Positions 44,579-52,719 are shown, numbered from the stretch's first letter. The stretch: 64,000 bases of DNA from Desulfovibrionaceae bacterium (GCA_031082225.1 JAVHLG010000013.1:1-64000), one strand, 5' to 3'. Notes: generated by a model not told the origin, from the letters alone. A program made the numbers and translations.

Positions 44579-45001
44579 ATGCCGCCGTCCCGAAACCGAG
44601 AAGAGCCCGGCGTCTCGCGCATCCTTCCCGTCTGCCTGGCGGGCGTCGAGTCCGGATGCGTGCTGGACGTCATCTGCTCCGAGGACATGGCCATCCCCGA
44701 ACCCTTTTGGGACAAGGATCTATTGGTGGTGCGCATGGACGGCGACGGGATGGCCCCGGTCATCCGCCGGGGGGCCTATGTGGGCCTGGACCGCACCCGC
44801 AAGGGCATCCGGTCCGGCTGGATGTATGGGGTCATGGTCCCGGTGGAGGGGCTGGTGATCAAGCGGGCCATGGTGGATCTGGAGACCCGGCGGGTGATCC
44901 TGGCCGACGGACAGGACAAGCAGCCCCCCTACTGCTTCGCGCCCGAGGAGTTCCGGCGTCGCGTGGTGGGCCGGGTGGCCTGGGTCTTCCAGGAATTCTG
45001 A
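44579..45001 (+). CDS. HTH-less S24-type domain protein, paralogue of the CI-like repressor
   Basis: A 140-residue protein matching only the C-terminal half of the regulator at 39763-40464: LLVVRMD, then MAPVIRRGAYVGLDRTRKGI, PVEGLVIKRA and VVGRVAWVFQEF align along the whole length. The catalytic-serine position reads DGDGMAP, so glycine replaces serine; the lysine is kept. Without a DNA-binding domain and without protease residues it most likely works by pairing with its paralogue, for example as an anti-repressor or ligand sensor; this is inference. AAGGAGT lies 8 bases before the ATG. It converges on the rhomboid gene with a 3-base gap. Confidence 0.85.
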   Translation: MPPSRNREEPGVSRILPVCLAGVESGCVLDVICSEDMAIPEPFWDKDLLVVRMDGDGMAPVIRRGAYVGLDRTRKGIRSGWMYGVMVPVEGLVIKRAMVDLETRRVILADGQDKQPPYCFAPEEFRRRVVGRVAWVFQEF

Positions 45002-45004
45002 TCC

Positions 45005-45739
45005 TCAGACTGGCCGATCCGGATCCTCGTAGCGCCCCTCGTCGGGCCGCCAGCAGTAGCGGCAGCGCCTTGGCCCGACAACCCGCATGATGAGGTATCC
45101 GGCCACAAAGCCGCCCACATGGGCGAAAAAGGCCACCGAGGCGCTCTTCCCGGCGTCCAGGGAGTTGGAGAGCCCGGAAAACAGTTGGATGAAGAACCAG
45201 ATGCCCAGAAACGCCGTGGCCGGAAGCTCCGTGATAAACGGAATAAAGACGATGGGGATCAGCGTCACCACCCGGGCGTGGGGGAAAAGCCGGAAATAGG
45301 CCCCCATGACCCCGGCCACGGCCCCCGAGGCCCCGATGACCGGCACCGTCGACGCCGGATGGAAAAGGATGTGGGTGCACAGGGCGGCCACCCCGCAGAC
45401 CAGATAGAAAACCACAAACCAGGCATGCCCCAGCACGTCCTCCACGTTGTCCGCAAAGACCCAGAACACCCACATGTTAAGCAGAAAATGCAGCCAGCCG
45501 CCGTGCAAAAACATGTAGGTGACGAAGCTCTCAAGCCCTCCCTCAGGAAATCCGGCCTGGGCCGCAAAGGACGGATTGGTGAACCGGGCCGGGACCACCC
45601 CGTAGAGGTGGAAAAAGACGTCCAGAATCCGGTCCGGCAGCGACAATTCATAGAAAAAAAGCAGCGTGTTCAGGACGATGATGGTCCAGGTGACCAGGGG
45701 GGCGCGCTCCCGGGGAATGTTGTCGCGAAGCGGGATCAT
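45005..45739 (-). CDS. Rhomboid-family intramembrane serine protease
   Basis: A 244-residue protein with about seven helices. The catalytic serine is in VIGASGAVAGVMGAYF (GASG) and the histidine in AFFAHVGGFVAGYL. LHGGWLHFLLNMWVFWVFAD is the conserved L1/TM2 region. The C-terminal tail has a CRYC pair that could bind metal. It overlaps the stop of the upstream RluD-CoaE gene by four bases (ATGA) and ends the minus-strand operon kinase-uspA-rluD/coaE-rhomboid. Confidence 0.92.
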   Translation of the reverse strand: MIPLRDNIPRERAPLVTWTIIVLNTLLFFYELSLPDRILDVFFHLYGVVPARFTNPSFAAQAGFPEGGLESFVTYMFLHGGWLHFLLNMWVFWVFADNVEDVLGHAWFVVFYLVCGVAALCTHILFHPASTVPVIGASGAVAGVMGAYFRLFPHARVVTLIPIVFIPFITELPATAFLGIWFFIQLFSGLSNSLDAGKSASVAFFAHVGGFVAGYLIMRVVGPRRCRYCWRPDEGRYEDPDRPV

Positions 45740-47484
45740 CTCGCGGCCGCCGACGTGTGGCCGCGCCGGAGACGGGCCGGGGCATAACCCGCTTCAGCCA
45801 GATCGGCGGCCATCTCCCGCATGGTCCTCCGACGCAGGCCGCCCAGCCGTTCCAGGAGTTCCCCGGCCTGCCGCTGCAGGTCCGCCAGGTCCCCCCGGTT
45901 GTCGATCACCATATGGCAGTGGGCCAGTTTTTTCTCCTCGGGCCACTGCCCGGCCTCCAGGCGCGCCGCCACCTCTCCGGTCCAGCCCGGACGCGCGGCC
46001 AGGGCCGCCTCCCGGGACGCGGCGTCCCTGGAGACGCCCACAATCACGTCGAAATCCCCGGTCTGATGCCAGCGGGCCTCGAAAAGAAGCGGCGTCTCGG
46101 CAAAGACCGCCCGGGCCTGCCGGTTCGCCGCCGCAAAGGCGGCATAGGCATATCCCACCAGCGGATGCACCATGTCCATGAGTTCCCGGCGAAAGGATTC
46201 CGAGGCAGCCACGGCCGAGCGCAAGGCGTCCTTGTCGATTTCGCGGCCCGAGGCGGCAAGGAACCGGTCGCCGTAGCGTCTGGCCAGAAGCTCCACCGCC
46301 TCCCCTCCCGGGGCATATAGGGCGGCCACGGCGGCGTCGGCGGAAAACACCGGGCATCCGGCAGCGGCCAAAAAGCCAAGGAGCGTGGATTTGCCGCTTC
46401 CCGGCGCGCCCACCACCCCCACCCGCTGGGTCCGCCGGGCCATGAAAAGCGGCATGCGCCAGAAGTCAGGCGGCGGCGGCAACTGAAAGGACATGGGCTG
46501 ACCGGTTACGGGATGCGGAAAGGCCAGCCGCCAGGCATGCAGCATCTGCCGACGGCACAGCCTTGCCGCTGCCCCGGCCTCGCGCCGGAAGGCCGCAGCC
46601 TGGGCCGGGCCGTACACCGCGTCGCCAAGGAGCGGATGGCCCAGGGCGGCCATATGCACCCGGATCTGATGCGTACGGCCGGTTTCGATGTCCACCTCGA
46701 CCAGGGCGGTCCGGCGGCCGGGATCGGCCCACACCGTGCGGTAGGAACTTTTGGCCGCCCGGCCGCCTTTTTTCACCACGGCCATCCTGACCTTGCTGGA
46801 TGGATCGCGGCCGATGGGCAGGGCGACCACCCCCTGGGGGGGGTCGGGCAGGCCATGCACCAGGGCCAGATAGGTCTTCGCCACCCGCCGCTCGGCGAAA
46901 CTCGCGGTCAGAGCCAGCCGGGCGGTCTCGGTGCGGGCGACCGCCACAAGCCCCGAGGTGTCCTTGTCCAGGCGGTGCACGATGCCCGGACGCAGTCCCC
47001 CCATGTCGGCCATTTCCGGAAAATGATGGGCCAGAAGGTGCACCAGGGTGCCGTCCGGCCGCCCGGGCGCGGGGTGCACGGTGAGCCCGGCGGGCTTGTC
47101 CAGAACCGCCAGATGGGCGTCGGCGAAGACCACGGTCAACGCGCCGGACTCCGGCAGGACGCCGACTGCAGGCATGTCCGGGGACAGGGTCAGGCGCTCC
47201 CCGCCGCGCAGACGCTGCCCGGGCTTGCGGCAGACCTGGCCGTCCACCGTGGCCCGGCCGGTTTTTATCCAGTCCTGAAGGCGGGCCCGGGTCGGGCCGC
47301 CCGCCCCGAGATGGCCTTGCCAGACGGCATCCAGGCGTCCGGCCTCAGGGGCTGCGAGGGACAGGGGGCTTGCGGCGGACGCCCCGGACGCGTCCGGAAA
47401 CCCGGACGCCCCGGGTCTCTCTCCCTGCCCATCCCGGGCCGCAACGACATCCGGGTTCCCGTCCCCTGTCCGGCTTGGCCTCAC
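45736..47484 (-). CDS. Fused RluA-type pseudouridine synthase and dephospho-CoA kinase (CoaE)
   Basis: About 582 residues in one frame. Residues about 50-340 are an RluD-like enzyme: RLDAVWQGHL, an S4 domain, LDKPAGLTVHPAPG, GIVHRLDKDTSGLVAVAR with the catalytic aspartate, and GRTHQIRVHMAALGHPLLGD. From about 350 a CoaE domain begins: VGVVGAPGSGKSTLLGF (P-loop near 358), AGCPVFSADAAVAALY, the ATP-lid region and VIDNRGDLADLQ. CoaE makes coenzyme A from dephospho-CoA. The likely start is GTG at 47484, overlapping the uspA stop (GTGA); the frame is open further upstream inside uspA. The join has no stop or frameshift. Confidence 0.85.
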   Translation of the reverse strand: MRPSRTGDGNPDVVAARDGQGERPGASGFPDASGASAASPLSLAAPEAGRLDAVWQGHLGAGGPTRARLQDWIKTGRATVDGQVCRKPGQRLRGGERLTLSPDMPAVGVLPESGALTVVFADAHLAVLDKPAGLTVHPAPGRPDGTLVHLLAHHFPEMADMGGLRPGIVHRLDKDTSGLVAVARTETARLALTASFAERRVAKTYLALVHGLPDPPQGVVALPIGRDPSSKVRMAVVKKGGRAAKSSYRTVWADPGRRTALVEVDIETGRTHQIRVHMAALGHPLLGDAVYGPAQAAAFRREAGAAARLCRRQMLHAWRLAFPHPVTGQPMSFQLPPPPDFWRMPLFMARRTQRVGVVGAPGSGKSTLLGFLAAAGCPVFSADAAVAALYAPGGEAVELLARRYGDRFLAASGREIDKDALRSAVAASESFRRELMDMVHPLVGYAYAAFAAANRQARAVFAETPLLFEARWHQTGDFDVIVGVSRDAASREAALAARPGWTGEVAARLEAGQWPEEKKLAHCHMVIDNRGDLADLQRQAGELLERLGGLRRRTMREMAADLAEAGYAPARLRRGHTSAAAR

Positions 47485-47933
47485 CCCACCACCCACACGG
47501 TGAAATCCTTGGCGTGCCGGGCCACCCGGGCGGAAATGCTGCCCAGCAAAAACTCCTCGGCCTTGGACAGGCCCCGGCGGCCCACGGCCACGGCGCCGCA
47601 TCCGCACTCCTCACGCACGGCCAGGATGGTTCCGGCCACGTCCATGTCCAGGCAGGACATGGTCCGGGTTCCGATGACGGCAGCCTCCACCCCCTTGCCC
47701 AGCAGGGCCTCCCGGGCCGTGTCCAGGGCCTGTGCGGCGTCCCGGGCGCGCCGGTCCCGTTCGGCCTGATACAGGGCCGGATCGGGAAAGATGTCCCGAT
47801 CCGGGGGCACCAGCACCGCCACCAGTTCGATGTGAAAACCAGGGCCGCCACTGGCCACCGCACCGACGTAGTCCGCCGCGCGCAGGGAATTCTGCGATCC
47901 GTCCACGGCCAGCAGGATATGCTTCTCGTTCAT
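47481..47933 (-). CDS. Universal stress protein, UspA family
   Basis: A 150-residue UspA-fold protein: HILLAVDGSQNSLRAADYV at the start and CGAVAVGRRGLSKAEEFLLG with the G-x-R/G-x9-G-S ATP-binding pattern (GRRGLSKAEEFLLGSIS) near the end. It probably binds ATP. CGGGAGGGG lies close before the ATG. Twelve bases separate it from the kinase-like gene upstream and its stop overlaps the GTG of the RluD-CoaE fusion, so all are in one operon. Confidence 0.9.
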   Translation of the reverse strand: MNEKHILLAVDGSQNSLRAADYVGAVASGGPGFHIELVAVLVPPDRDIFPDPALYQAERDRRARDAAQALDTAREALLGKGVEAAVIGTRTMSCLDMDVAGTILAVREECGCGAVAVGRRGLSKAEEFLLGSISARVARHAKDFTVWVVG

Positions 47934-47945
47934 GACCCCTCCCGC

Positions 47946-48908
47946 TTATGCGGCCCGCAGCCGGTCCAGGCAGGGCCGCAGATCGTCCAAAAGTTCCCGG
48001 GCGGATTCGTAATACACCTCGCTGCCCACGGCGTAGTGCTGCAACACCCGGCACAATGGCCCGGGGATATAGGGAAAAAGCTTTTCCAGGTTCATGATCC
48101 GGTAGCGGTACATGACCGAATAGTCTTCCGGGGCCACCCGGGACAAAAGCTCTCGGCCGTCCGGGGTCTCGGCCAGGCTCTGGGCGGTGTGGATGCCCTT
48201 GCCGACCAGAAACAGCAGGATGTTGCCCAGGCCAAAGACATCCACGCCGAAGGGGTTGGCTGATCCGTCAAAGGTGTAATCGAAGTCGATCCACACGTAG
48301 CGGCCGGTGTCGTAGTGGCGAAACAGGTGGTCGCGCCGGATGTCGCCATGGCGCTCCCCCTTGGCGTGCAAAAAGGCAATGGCCTCGCAGGCGTCGATAA
48401 AGTTGGCCAAAACGCCGGGAAAATGTTCGGCGAAATAGGTGCGGTGGTCGCAGTCGATGGCGTCCACGGCCAGATCCAGGCGCTTGCCGAACACCACCTC
48501 AATGACCCGGACGTTGTTCCCCGCGCTGTCCGGCAGGGAAAAGCCCTGCATGAACCGGGGGTCGCCCCGGGTCAGATCCAGGATGCGGGCCTCCTTTTCC
48601 GGACTGCGGTAACAGGGTACCTCCATGTCCCCGATCTTCATGTTGAACCGTTCATGGAAAACCAGCTTGAGGATGCGCTTCTCGCCGGATTCCAGTTCCG
48701 TGCAGCGCTTGACCCAGAACTTGGGATCCTCCATGCCGAAACGCCGCTCGGCCTCGTCACGCAGCACCAGATAGTGACGGCCGCCCAGGGCGATGACGTC
48801 GCCGTATCCGATGTTCATGAATTCCGTGGTGTCCTGGTAGACCGAGCCATAGCTTTGCAGCGAGGACTTTGCCTGATATCGTTCGACGAGTTCCCTGACG
48901 GTGACCAT
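47946..48908 (-). CDS. Protein-kinase-fold protein
   Basis: A 320-residue protein. After an N-terminal 90 residues, the kinase-like core shows ILKLVFHERFN (likely ATP-lysine strand), AFLHAKGERHGDIRRDHLF (catalytic loop H-G-D in place of H-R-D) near residue 190 and YVWIDFDYTF (D-F-D in place of D-F-G) near 207. The pattern resembles small-molecule kinases and atypical Ser/Thr kinases; activity is plausible because the key aspartates are present. It heads an operon with uspA, rluD-coaE and the rhomboid gene, and is divergent from the alcohol dehydrogenase. Confidence 0.72.
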   Translation of the reverse strand: MVTVRELVERYQAKSSLQSYGSVYQDTTEFMNIGYGDVIALGGRHYLVLRDEAERRFGMEDPKFWVKRCTELESGEKRILKLVFHERFNMKIGDMEVPCYRSPEKEARILDLTRGDPRFMQGFSLPDSAGNNVRVIEVVFGKRLDLAVDAIDCDHRTYFAEHFPGVLANFIDACEAIAFLHAKGERHGDIRRDHLFRHYDTGRYVWIDFDYTFDGSANPFGVDVFGLGNILLFLVGKGIHTAQSLAETPDGRELLSRVAPEDYSVMYRYRIMNLEKLFPYIPGPLCRVLQHYAVGSEVYYESARELLDDLRPCLDRLRAA

Positions 48909-49053
48909 ACGGCCCTCCCACGGCGTCCGTGCGCCTGGCCTGCGTCATGCCCGGGCGGACCGGGCGCTTCATGAGGCAGCCTTTCCTCATGGGTATATTT
49001 TTTCACCGCCGGGAAAGCAATCCCGGCCAAACGTCGAGAAACGGAGGTGGTGC

Positions 49054-50019
49054 ATGCGTGCGGTCGCTTTCTCGGGGCAAGACCAATGCCTCACGGATCG
49101 GGAAAAGCCCGAACCCCGGCCGGGCCAGGCCCTGATCCGGATCGTTATGGCCGGCATCTGCAATACGGATGTGGAACTGGCCAAGGGCTACATGGGCTTT
49201 TCCGGGGTGCCTGGACATGAGTTCGTGGGGGTGGTGGAGGCCGCGCCCGACGCCCCGCAGTGGATCGGCAGGCGTGTGGCGGCGGACATCAACTGGGGCT
49301 GCGGGGCCTGCCCCGTCTGCCTGACCACGGGTTCCCGCCACTGCCCCAACCGGACCACCCTGGGCATTGCCGGATGGGACGGGGCCTTCGCCCAGTGGCT
49401 CGTGGCCCCGACCGTCAATCTGCACGCCGTTCCGGACGCGGTGTCCGACCGGGAGGCGGTCTTCGCCGAACCCCTGGCGGCGGCCCTGGAGGTGTCCCAG
49501 CAGGTCCACCTGACGGCCAAAACCAGGCTGGCGGTCCTGGGCGACGGCAAGCTCGGGATGCTCATCGCCTGCGCCCTGCGCCACGTCTGCCCCGGGATCG
49601 TGCTCATCGGCAAGCACGCCCACAAGCTGGACATGGCCTCCCGCCAGGGCGTGTCCACCCGGCTTCTGGCGGACCAGGAGGAACGCCGGGAACGCTTCGA
49701 CGTGGTGGTGGAGGCCACGGGCCGGGAGGACGGCCTGGCCCGGGCCATGGATCTGGTCCGGCCCGAGGGGATGATCGTGGCCAAGACCACGGTGGCCGGG
49801 ACCACGCCCCTGAATCTGTCCAGACTGGTGGTGGACGAGATCAGCCTGGTGGGGTCGCGGTGCGGGGACATGGCCCTGGCCCTGCATTATCTGAAAGAGC
49901 GGCTGGTGGACGTGACCCCGCTGATCGAGGCCGAATACGATCTGGAGGATTTCCCGGCAGCCTTTGCCCGGGCCTGCCGCCCCGGGGCCGGGAAGATCCT
50001 GCTGCGCATCGGATCCTAG
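49054..50019 (+). CDS. Zinc-dependent medium-chain alcohol dehydrogenase
   Basis: A 321-residue MDR-family oxidoreductase. Catalytic zinc ligands are C36, H55 and E56 (GICNTD and GHEFVG). Structural zinc ligands are C83, C86, C89 and C97 in GCGACPVCLTTGSRHC. The nucleotide-binding site is LAVLGDGKLGMLIACAL. The substrate is unknown; sorbitol/threonine dehydrogenase-like enzymes are the nearest type. The ATG at 49054 follows GGAGG; 153 upstream in-frame bases are not coding. A bidirectional hairpin separates it from the convergent outer-membrane gene. Confidence 0.92.
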   Translation: MRAVAFSGQDQCLTDREKPEPRPGQALIRIVMAGICNTDVELAKGYMGFSGVPGHEFVGVVEAAPDAPQWIGRRVAADINWGCGACPVCLTTGSRHCPNRTTLGIAGWDGAFAQWLVAPTVNLHAVPDAVSDREAVFAEPLAAALEVSQQVHLTAKTRLAVLGDGKLGMLIACALRHVCPGIVLIGKHAHKLDMASRQGVSTRLLADQEERRERFDVVVEATGREDGLARAMDLVRPEGMIVAKTTVAGTTPLNLSRLVVDEISLVGSRCGDMALALHYLKERLVDVTPLIEAEYDLEDFPAAFARACRPGAGKILLRIGS

Positions 50020-50039
50020 GCCCTGCCCCCCGACGAAAA

Positions 50040-50068
50040 ACGCCCGCCTCCTGTGGGGAGACGGGCGT
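50040..50068. terminator. Bidirectional terminator between convergent genes
   Basis: ACGCCCG (50040-50046) pairs with CGGGCGT (50062-50068), with an inner CTCC/GGAG stem. Read on the minus strand the stem is followed by TTTTTC, so it terminates the outer-membrane gene; it can also end the dehydrogenase transcript. Confidence 0.8.
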
Positions 50069-50091
50069 CTGATGGTCGCAACCCGCGTCAA

Positions 50092-50700
50092 CTAGAAGCT
50101 GATGCGCAGACCGGCGTGGCCGCCGAAGGCGTCGATGCCGGTGTTGGTGAAGCCGATGCGCTGATACCGGCCGGTCAGGTCGAAGCTCACGGACTCGGAC
50201 AGGTTGACGGCCAGACCGAGATCCACGGGCAGGGTCCAGTGGTTGTAATCACCCTGGCTGCCGTTCTGCCAGGCCGGGGTGCGCTCGTCGGTGAACAGGC
50301 CGCCTAAGCCGGTGCCCAAAAACAGGGCGAAGCCATCCTGGTGGATCGGGTAGTACCGGACCAGGAAGTTGGTGCCGAACCCGTTGACGTTGCCGTGGAA
50401 CTTGCGGCCGCCGCCGTAGTAGGAGATCACGTCGTCGGCGGTGTCGCTCTGGTTGATGTTGTAGTACAGAAATTCAGCGCCCAGGGACAACCCGTCGATG
50501 ACGAAGTAGCCCGCGCTGGCGCCGGCGGTGAAAATGGTGTTCACGCCCTTTTGCGCGGCGCCGTAAATACCGGCCTCCGGCGTGACGTGAAACGTCCCCT
50601 GGGCGGCCACGTCGGCGGCCTGGGCCGGACGCTGGGCCATCACCAGGCACAGGGCCAACGCAAAGGCCACGACGGACATCGTCCGAATCGATCTCTTCAT
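50092..50700 (-). CDS. Outer-membrane beta-barrel protein
   Basis: A 202-residue protein with a signal peptide (MKRSIRTMSVVAFALALCLV ... AQAA). Alternating strands, aromatic girdle residues (YFVIDGLSLGAEFLYYN, NFLVRYYPIHQDGFALFLG) and a final GGHAGLRISF with C-terminal Phe fit an eight-stranded OmpA/OmpW/PagP-size barrel inserted by BAM. The function is unknown. Ribosome site AGGAGG precedes the ATG. The promoter region carries a nested palindrome (50766-50813). Confidence 0.83.
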   Translation of the reverse strand: MKRSIRTMSVVAFALALCLVMAQRPAQAADVAAQGTFHVTPEAGIYGAAQKGVNTIFTAGASAGYFVIDGLSLGAEFLYYNINQSDTADDVISYYGGGRKFHGNVNGFGTNFLVRYYPIHQDGFALFLGTGLGGLFTDERTPAWQNGSQGDYNHWTLPVDLGLAVNLSESVSFDLTGRYQRIGFTNTGIDAFGGHAGLRISF

Positions 50701-50765
50701 ATCCGTTCCTCCTTGCTTGCCAGTTCTTTTCCGGCCACGGGCTTATGAGCGGATGACCGCTCCAT

Positions 50766-50813
50766 GTCCGGAAATGCCAGTTTCCATATGGCATACCTAT
50801 GCCTTTTCCGGAC
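50766..50813. promoter_or_regulatory. Nested palindromes upstream of the barrel gene
   Basis: GTCCGGAAA (50766-50774) and TTTCCGGAC (50805-50813) form an outer inverted repeat. Inside, GGCATA-CC-TATGCC (50790-50803) is a perfect 14-base palindrome. The site lies 66-113 bases before the barrel start codon and is a strong operator candidate for that gene. Confidence 0.5.
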
Positions 50814-50942
50814 GATTGGCTAGTGCCCCTGTGCAGAAATAATCATGACCCGGGCGCGCTCCGGCAACAGACCTCCGACGCCTCCCCGCCGGGGGAAAAG
50901 CTTGCCGCCGACGCCCCGGCCGTGGCCGAGGGGTCGTTGGCC

Positions 50943-51260
50943 TCACATCGGCTGGCAATCCTCGCGGCGGGACAGGATCTCGATGCGACACCCAGCCCGG
51001 GTCAACATTTCCATCAGGGCGTCAATGGTGAACTTCTCCACCTTGCCGCACACCGCGTCGCTGACGCGCGGCTGGCTGACGCCCATGAGCCTGGCGGCCC
51101 GGCCCTGGGTCAGCCCCCGGTCCTGGATGATGTCGTGGATGATCGACACCAGCCGTTTTTTGATGACCGTCTTTCCGGCAAGGGCATCATCCGACGGCGC
51201 CCCGTTGCCCGCTCCCCCGGGAAACGCATCCACAGCCATGGATACGGATGCCTGACACAT
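50943..51260 (-). CDS. Orphan XRE-family HTH protein
   Basis: A 105-residue protein. The HTH is DRGLTQGRAARLMGVSQPRV (about 57-76), followed by SDAVCGKVEKFTIDALMEML and a short C-terminal tail with RIEIL. This is the compact XRE antitoxin type often paired with small toxins. No toxin gene is visible on either side: 540 bases upstream are non-coding and a barrel gene lies downstream. The start at 51260 follows AAGGAGAAC; the longer frame upstream is not coding. It may be a solitary repressor or an antitoxin that lost its partner. Confidence 0.8.
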   Translation of the reverse strand: MCQASVSMAVDAFPGGAGNGAPSDDALAGKTVIKKRLVSIIHDIIQDRGLTQGRAARLMGVSQPRVSDAVCGKVEKFTIDALMEMLTRAGCRIEILSRREDCQPM

Positions 51261-51799
51261 GTTGTTCTCCTTGCAGCCTCCCGTTTTTCCCACCTGATAC
51301 GCGCCGGACCATCCCGTCCATGACCGCGCATCACGCGTCGGCGAACTCCTGCGGAAGGGGAAAAAATCCGTTCTTTCCGGGACTGATACCATTATTTTCC
51401 CTTTTCTCCACCCTAAAAGACGTATTTTTCCATAAACGGCGTGAATCGCCCCATGAAAGGCGGGGGCCTTTGGAGTCCCACGGGCGTCATCTGTCGCCAT
51501 GGCCGAAAGGGACGTCCAGGGGATCCTGCCATGCGGCGTCTGAAGCGGAGAGGAACCGGCCCGGATCAAGGGGGACCGGAACGCTCCCCCTTTCTCGGGG
51601 CATGCACGGGGGCGGGAAAGGTCGCGTCGTCAGGAAGGCGGGAAAGTCGTCCCGGGCGGGCCGTCATCCCGCAACCGGCCTTCAGCCATGGTCAGCCTGA
51701 TGTCTTGATCTCGATATCCGCAGACTCGGATGTTGCGGCGCGCAGGTTGAAAGACGTATATTTTCGAAAACATCCTCGCCTGTTTCAGGGGACGCGCCG
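51261..51799. other. Intergenic region with a short direct repeat
   Basis: No gene is seen. AAAAGACGTATTTTTCCATAA (near 51416-51436) and GAAAGACGTATATTTTCGAAA (near 51750-51770) are similar 22-base blocks 334 bases apart and may be promoter or operator copies. Confidence 0.35.
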
Positions 51800-51952
51800 C
51801 TAGGGCGTCCCAAGAAACGAGCGGTAGATGAGGCGTTCATACACGGCGCACATGCGCCTTGCCTGGGATTTGGTCATACCGAAGTCCATAAGACGACAGT
51901 ACATATGCACGGGATTGAGCAGATGCTGGAGTGAATTCTTGAGCCAGTTCAT
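51800..51952 (-). CDS. Small basic protein of 50 residues
   Basis: It starts MNWLKNSLQHLLNPVHMYCR at an ATG with GGAGG 8 bases upstream and ends YERLIYRSFLGTP. The protein is basic and helical, with two cysteines and a GMTKSQARRMCAVYERLIYR segment that could form a helical pair. It resembles small Desulfovibrio proteins with a HxYCRLxDxGMxKxxAxxxCxVYER pattern as I recall them; the function is unknown. It stands alone. Confidence 0.62.
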   Translation of the reverse strand: MNWLKNSLQHLLNPVHMYCRLMDFGMTKSQARRMCAVYERLIYRSFLGTP

Positions 51953-52169
51953 GGCGATGCCTCCGACCCGGCCGGATCGACCCCAACGGCGGATCCGCCT
52001 TTGCTGAAAATCCATGCAAGGCTCGTTCCCGAGACGTGGCCTCCGTACGCCCTGCGGCCATCGCCGCCTCGTGGTCCTTGCAACTTTCTTATCGGACATT
52101 TTCCAAGAGACTTAATCGCCCGCCGGACGACCGGACAGGCTCGGGAAGAGTCGGGCGCACCACGCAAAA

Positions 52170-52200
52170 CGCCCCGCGCCGAGAATGTCGGCGCGGGGCG
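52170..52200 (-). terminator. Strong terminator after the ferredoxin gene
   Basis: CGCCCCGCGCCGA and TCGGCGCGGGGCG form a perfect 13-bp stem with a five-base loop. Read on the minus strand it is followed by TTTT. It lies 21 bases after the ferredoxin stop. Confidence 0.88.
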
Positions 52201-52221
52201 GCAAGAAGCGCTTCCAGCGTG

Positions 52222-52416
<195 letters not shown>

Positions 52417-52509
52417 TTAGGTTTTTTGACCCCATACCTGGTCTCTCGGGGGTTCGGCCGGGTCTGCGGCCACGGGGAGTCCGTATCCCGCTCCCCGGTC
52501 GCAACACTA

Positions 52510-52525
52510 TCAAATCGCGATTTGA
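52510..52525. promoter_or_regulatory. Perfect 16-base palindrome between divergent genes
   Basis: TCAAATCGCGATTTGA is fully self-complementary and lies in the 315-base region between the ferredoxin gene and the CBS-GGDEF gene. It is a strong candidate operator for a dimeric regulator acting on one or both. The rest of the 52405-52719 gap shows no gene; a short CCTAAGAATCCTGAGG near 52588 is a second imperfect dyad. Confidence 0.55.
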
Positions 52526-52719
52526 GTACGGTTTTTGAGGACGCGGCGCAACAAAAAAAGTGCCGCCCCGCAATGATCCCCCTATCCCTAAGAATCCTGA
52601 GGATTTTCGGAATCACCACTAAAAATCGCGCGTGAATGTTCTTTTGATCCATGTTACGGGATCGTCACGCTTTTCACGTTCGCAAAGCCGAACCCCAAAA
52701 GCCGCACCCGGAGTTGCGC

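Noticed and set aside
52510-52525. Assignment of the 16-base palindrome to Rex, FNR/HcpR or Fur
   Set aside because: The sequence matches none of the consensus sites I know, so no regulator is named.
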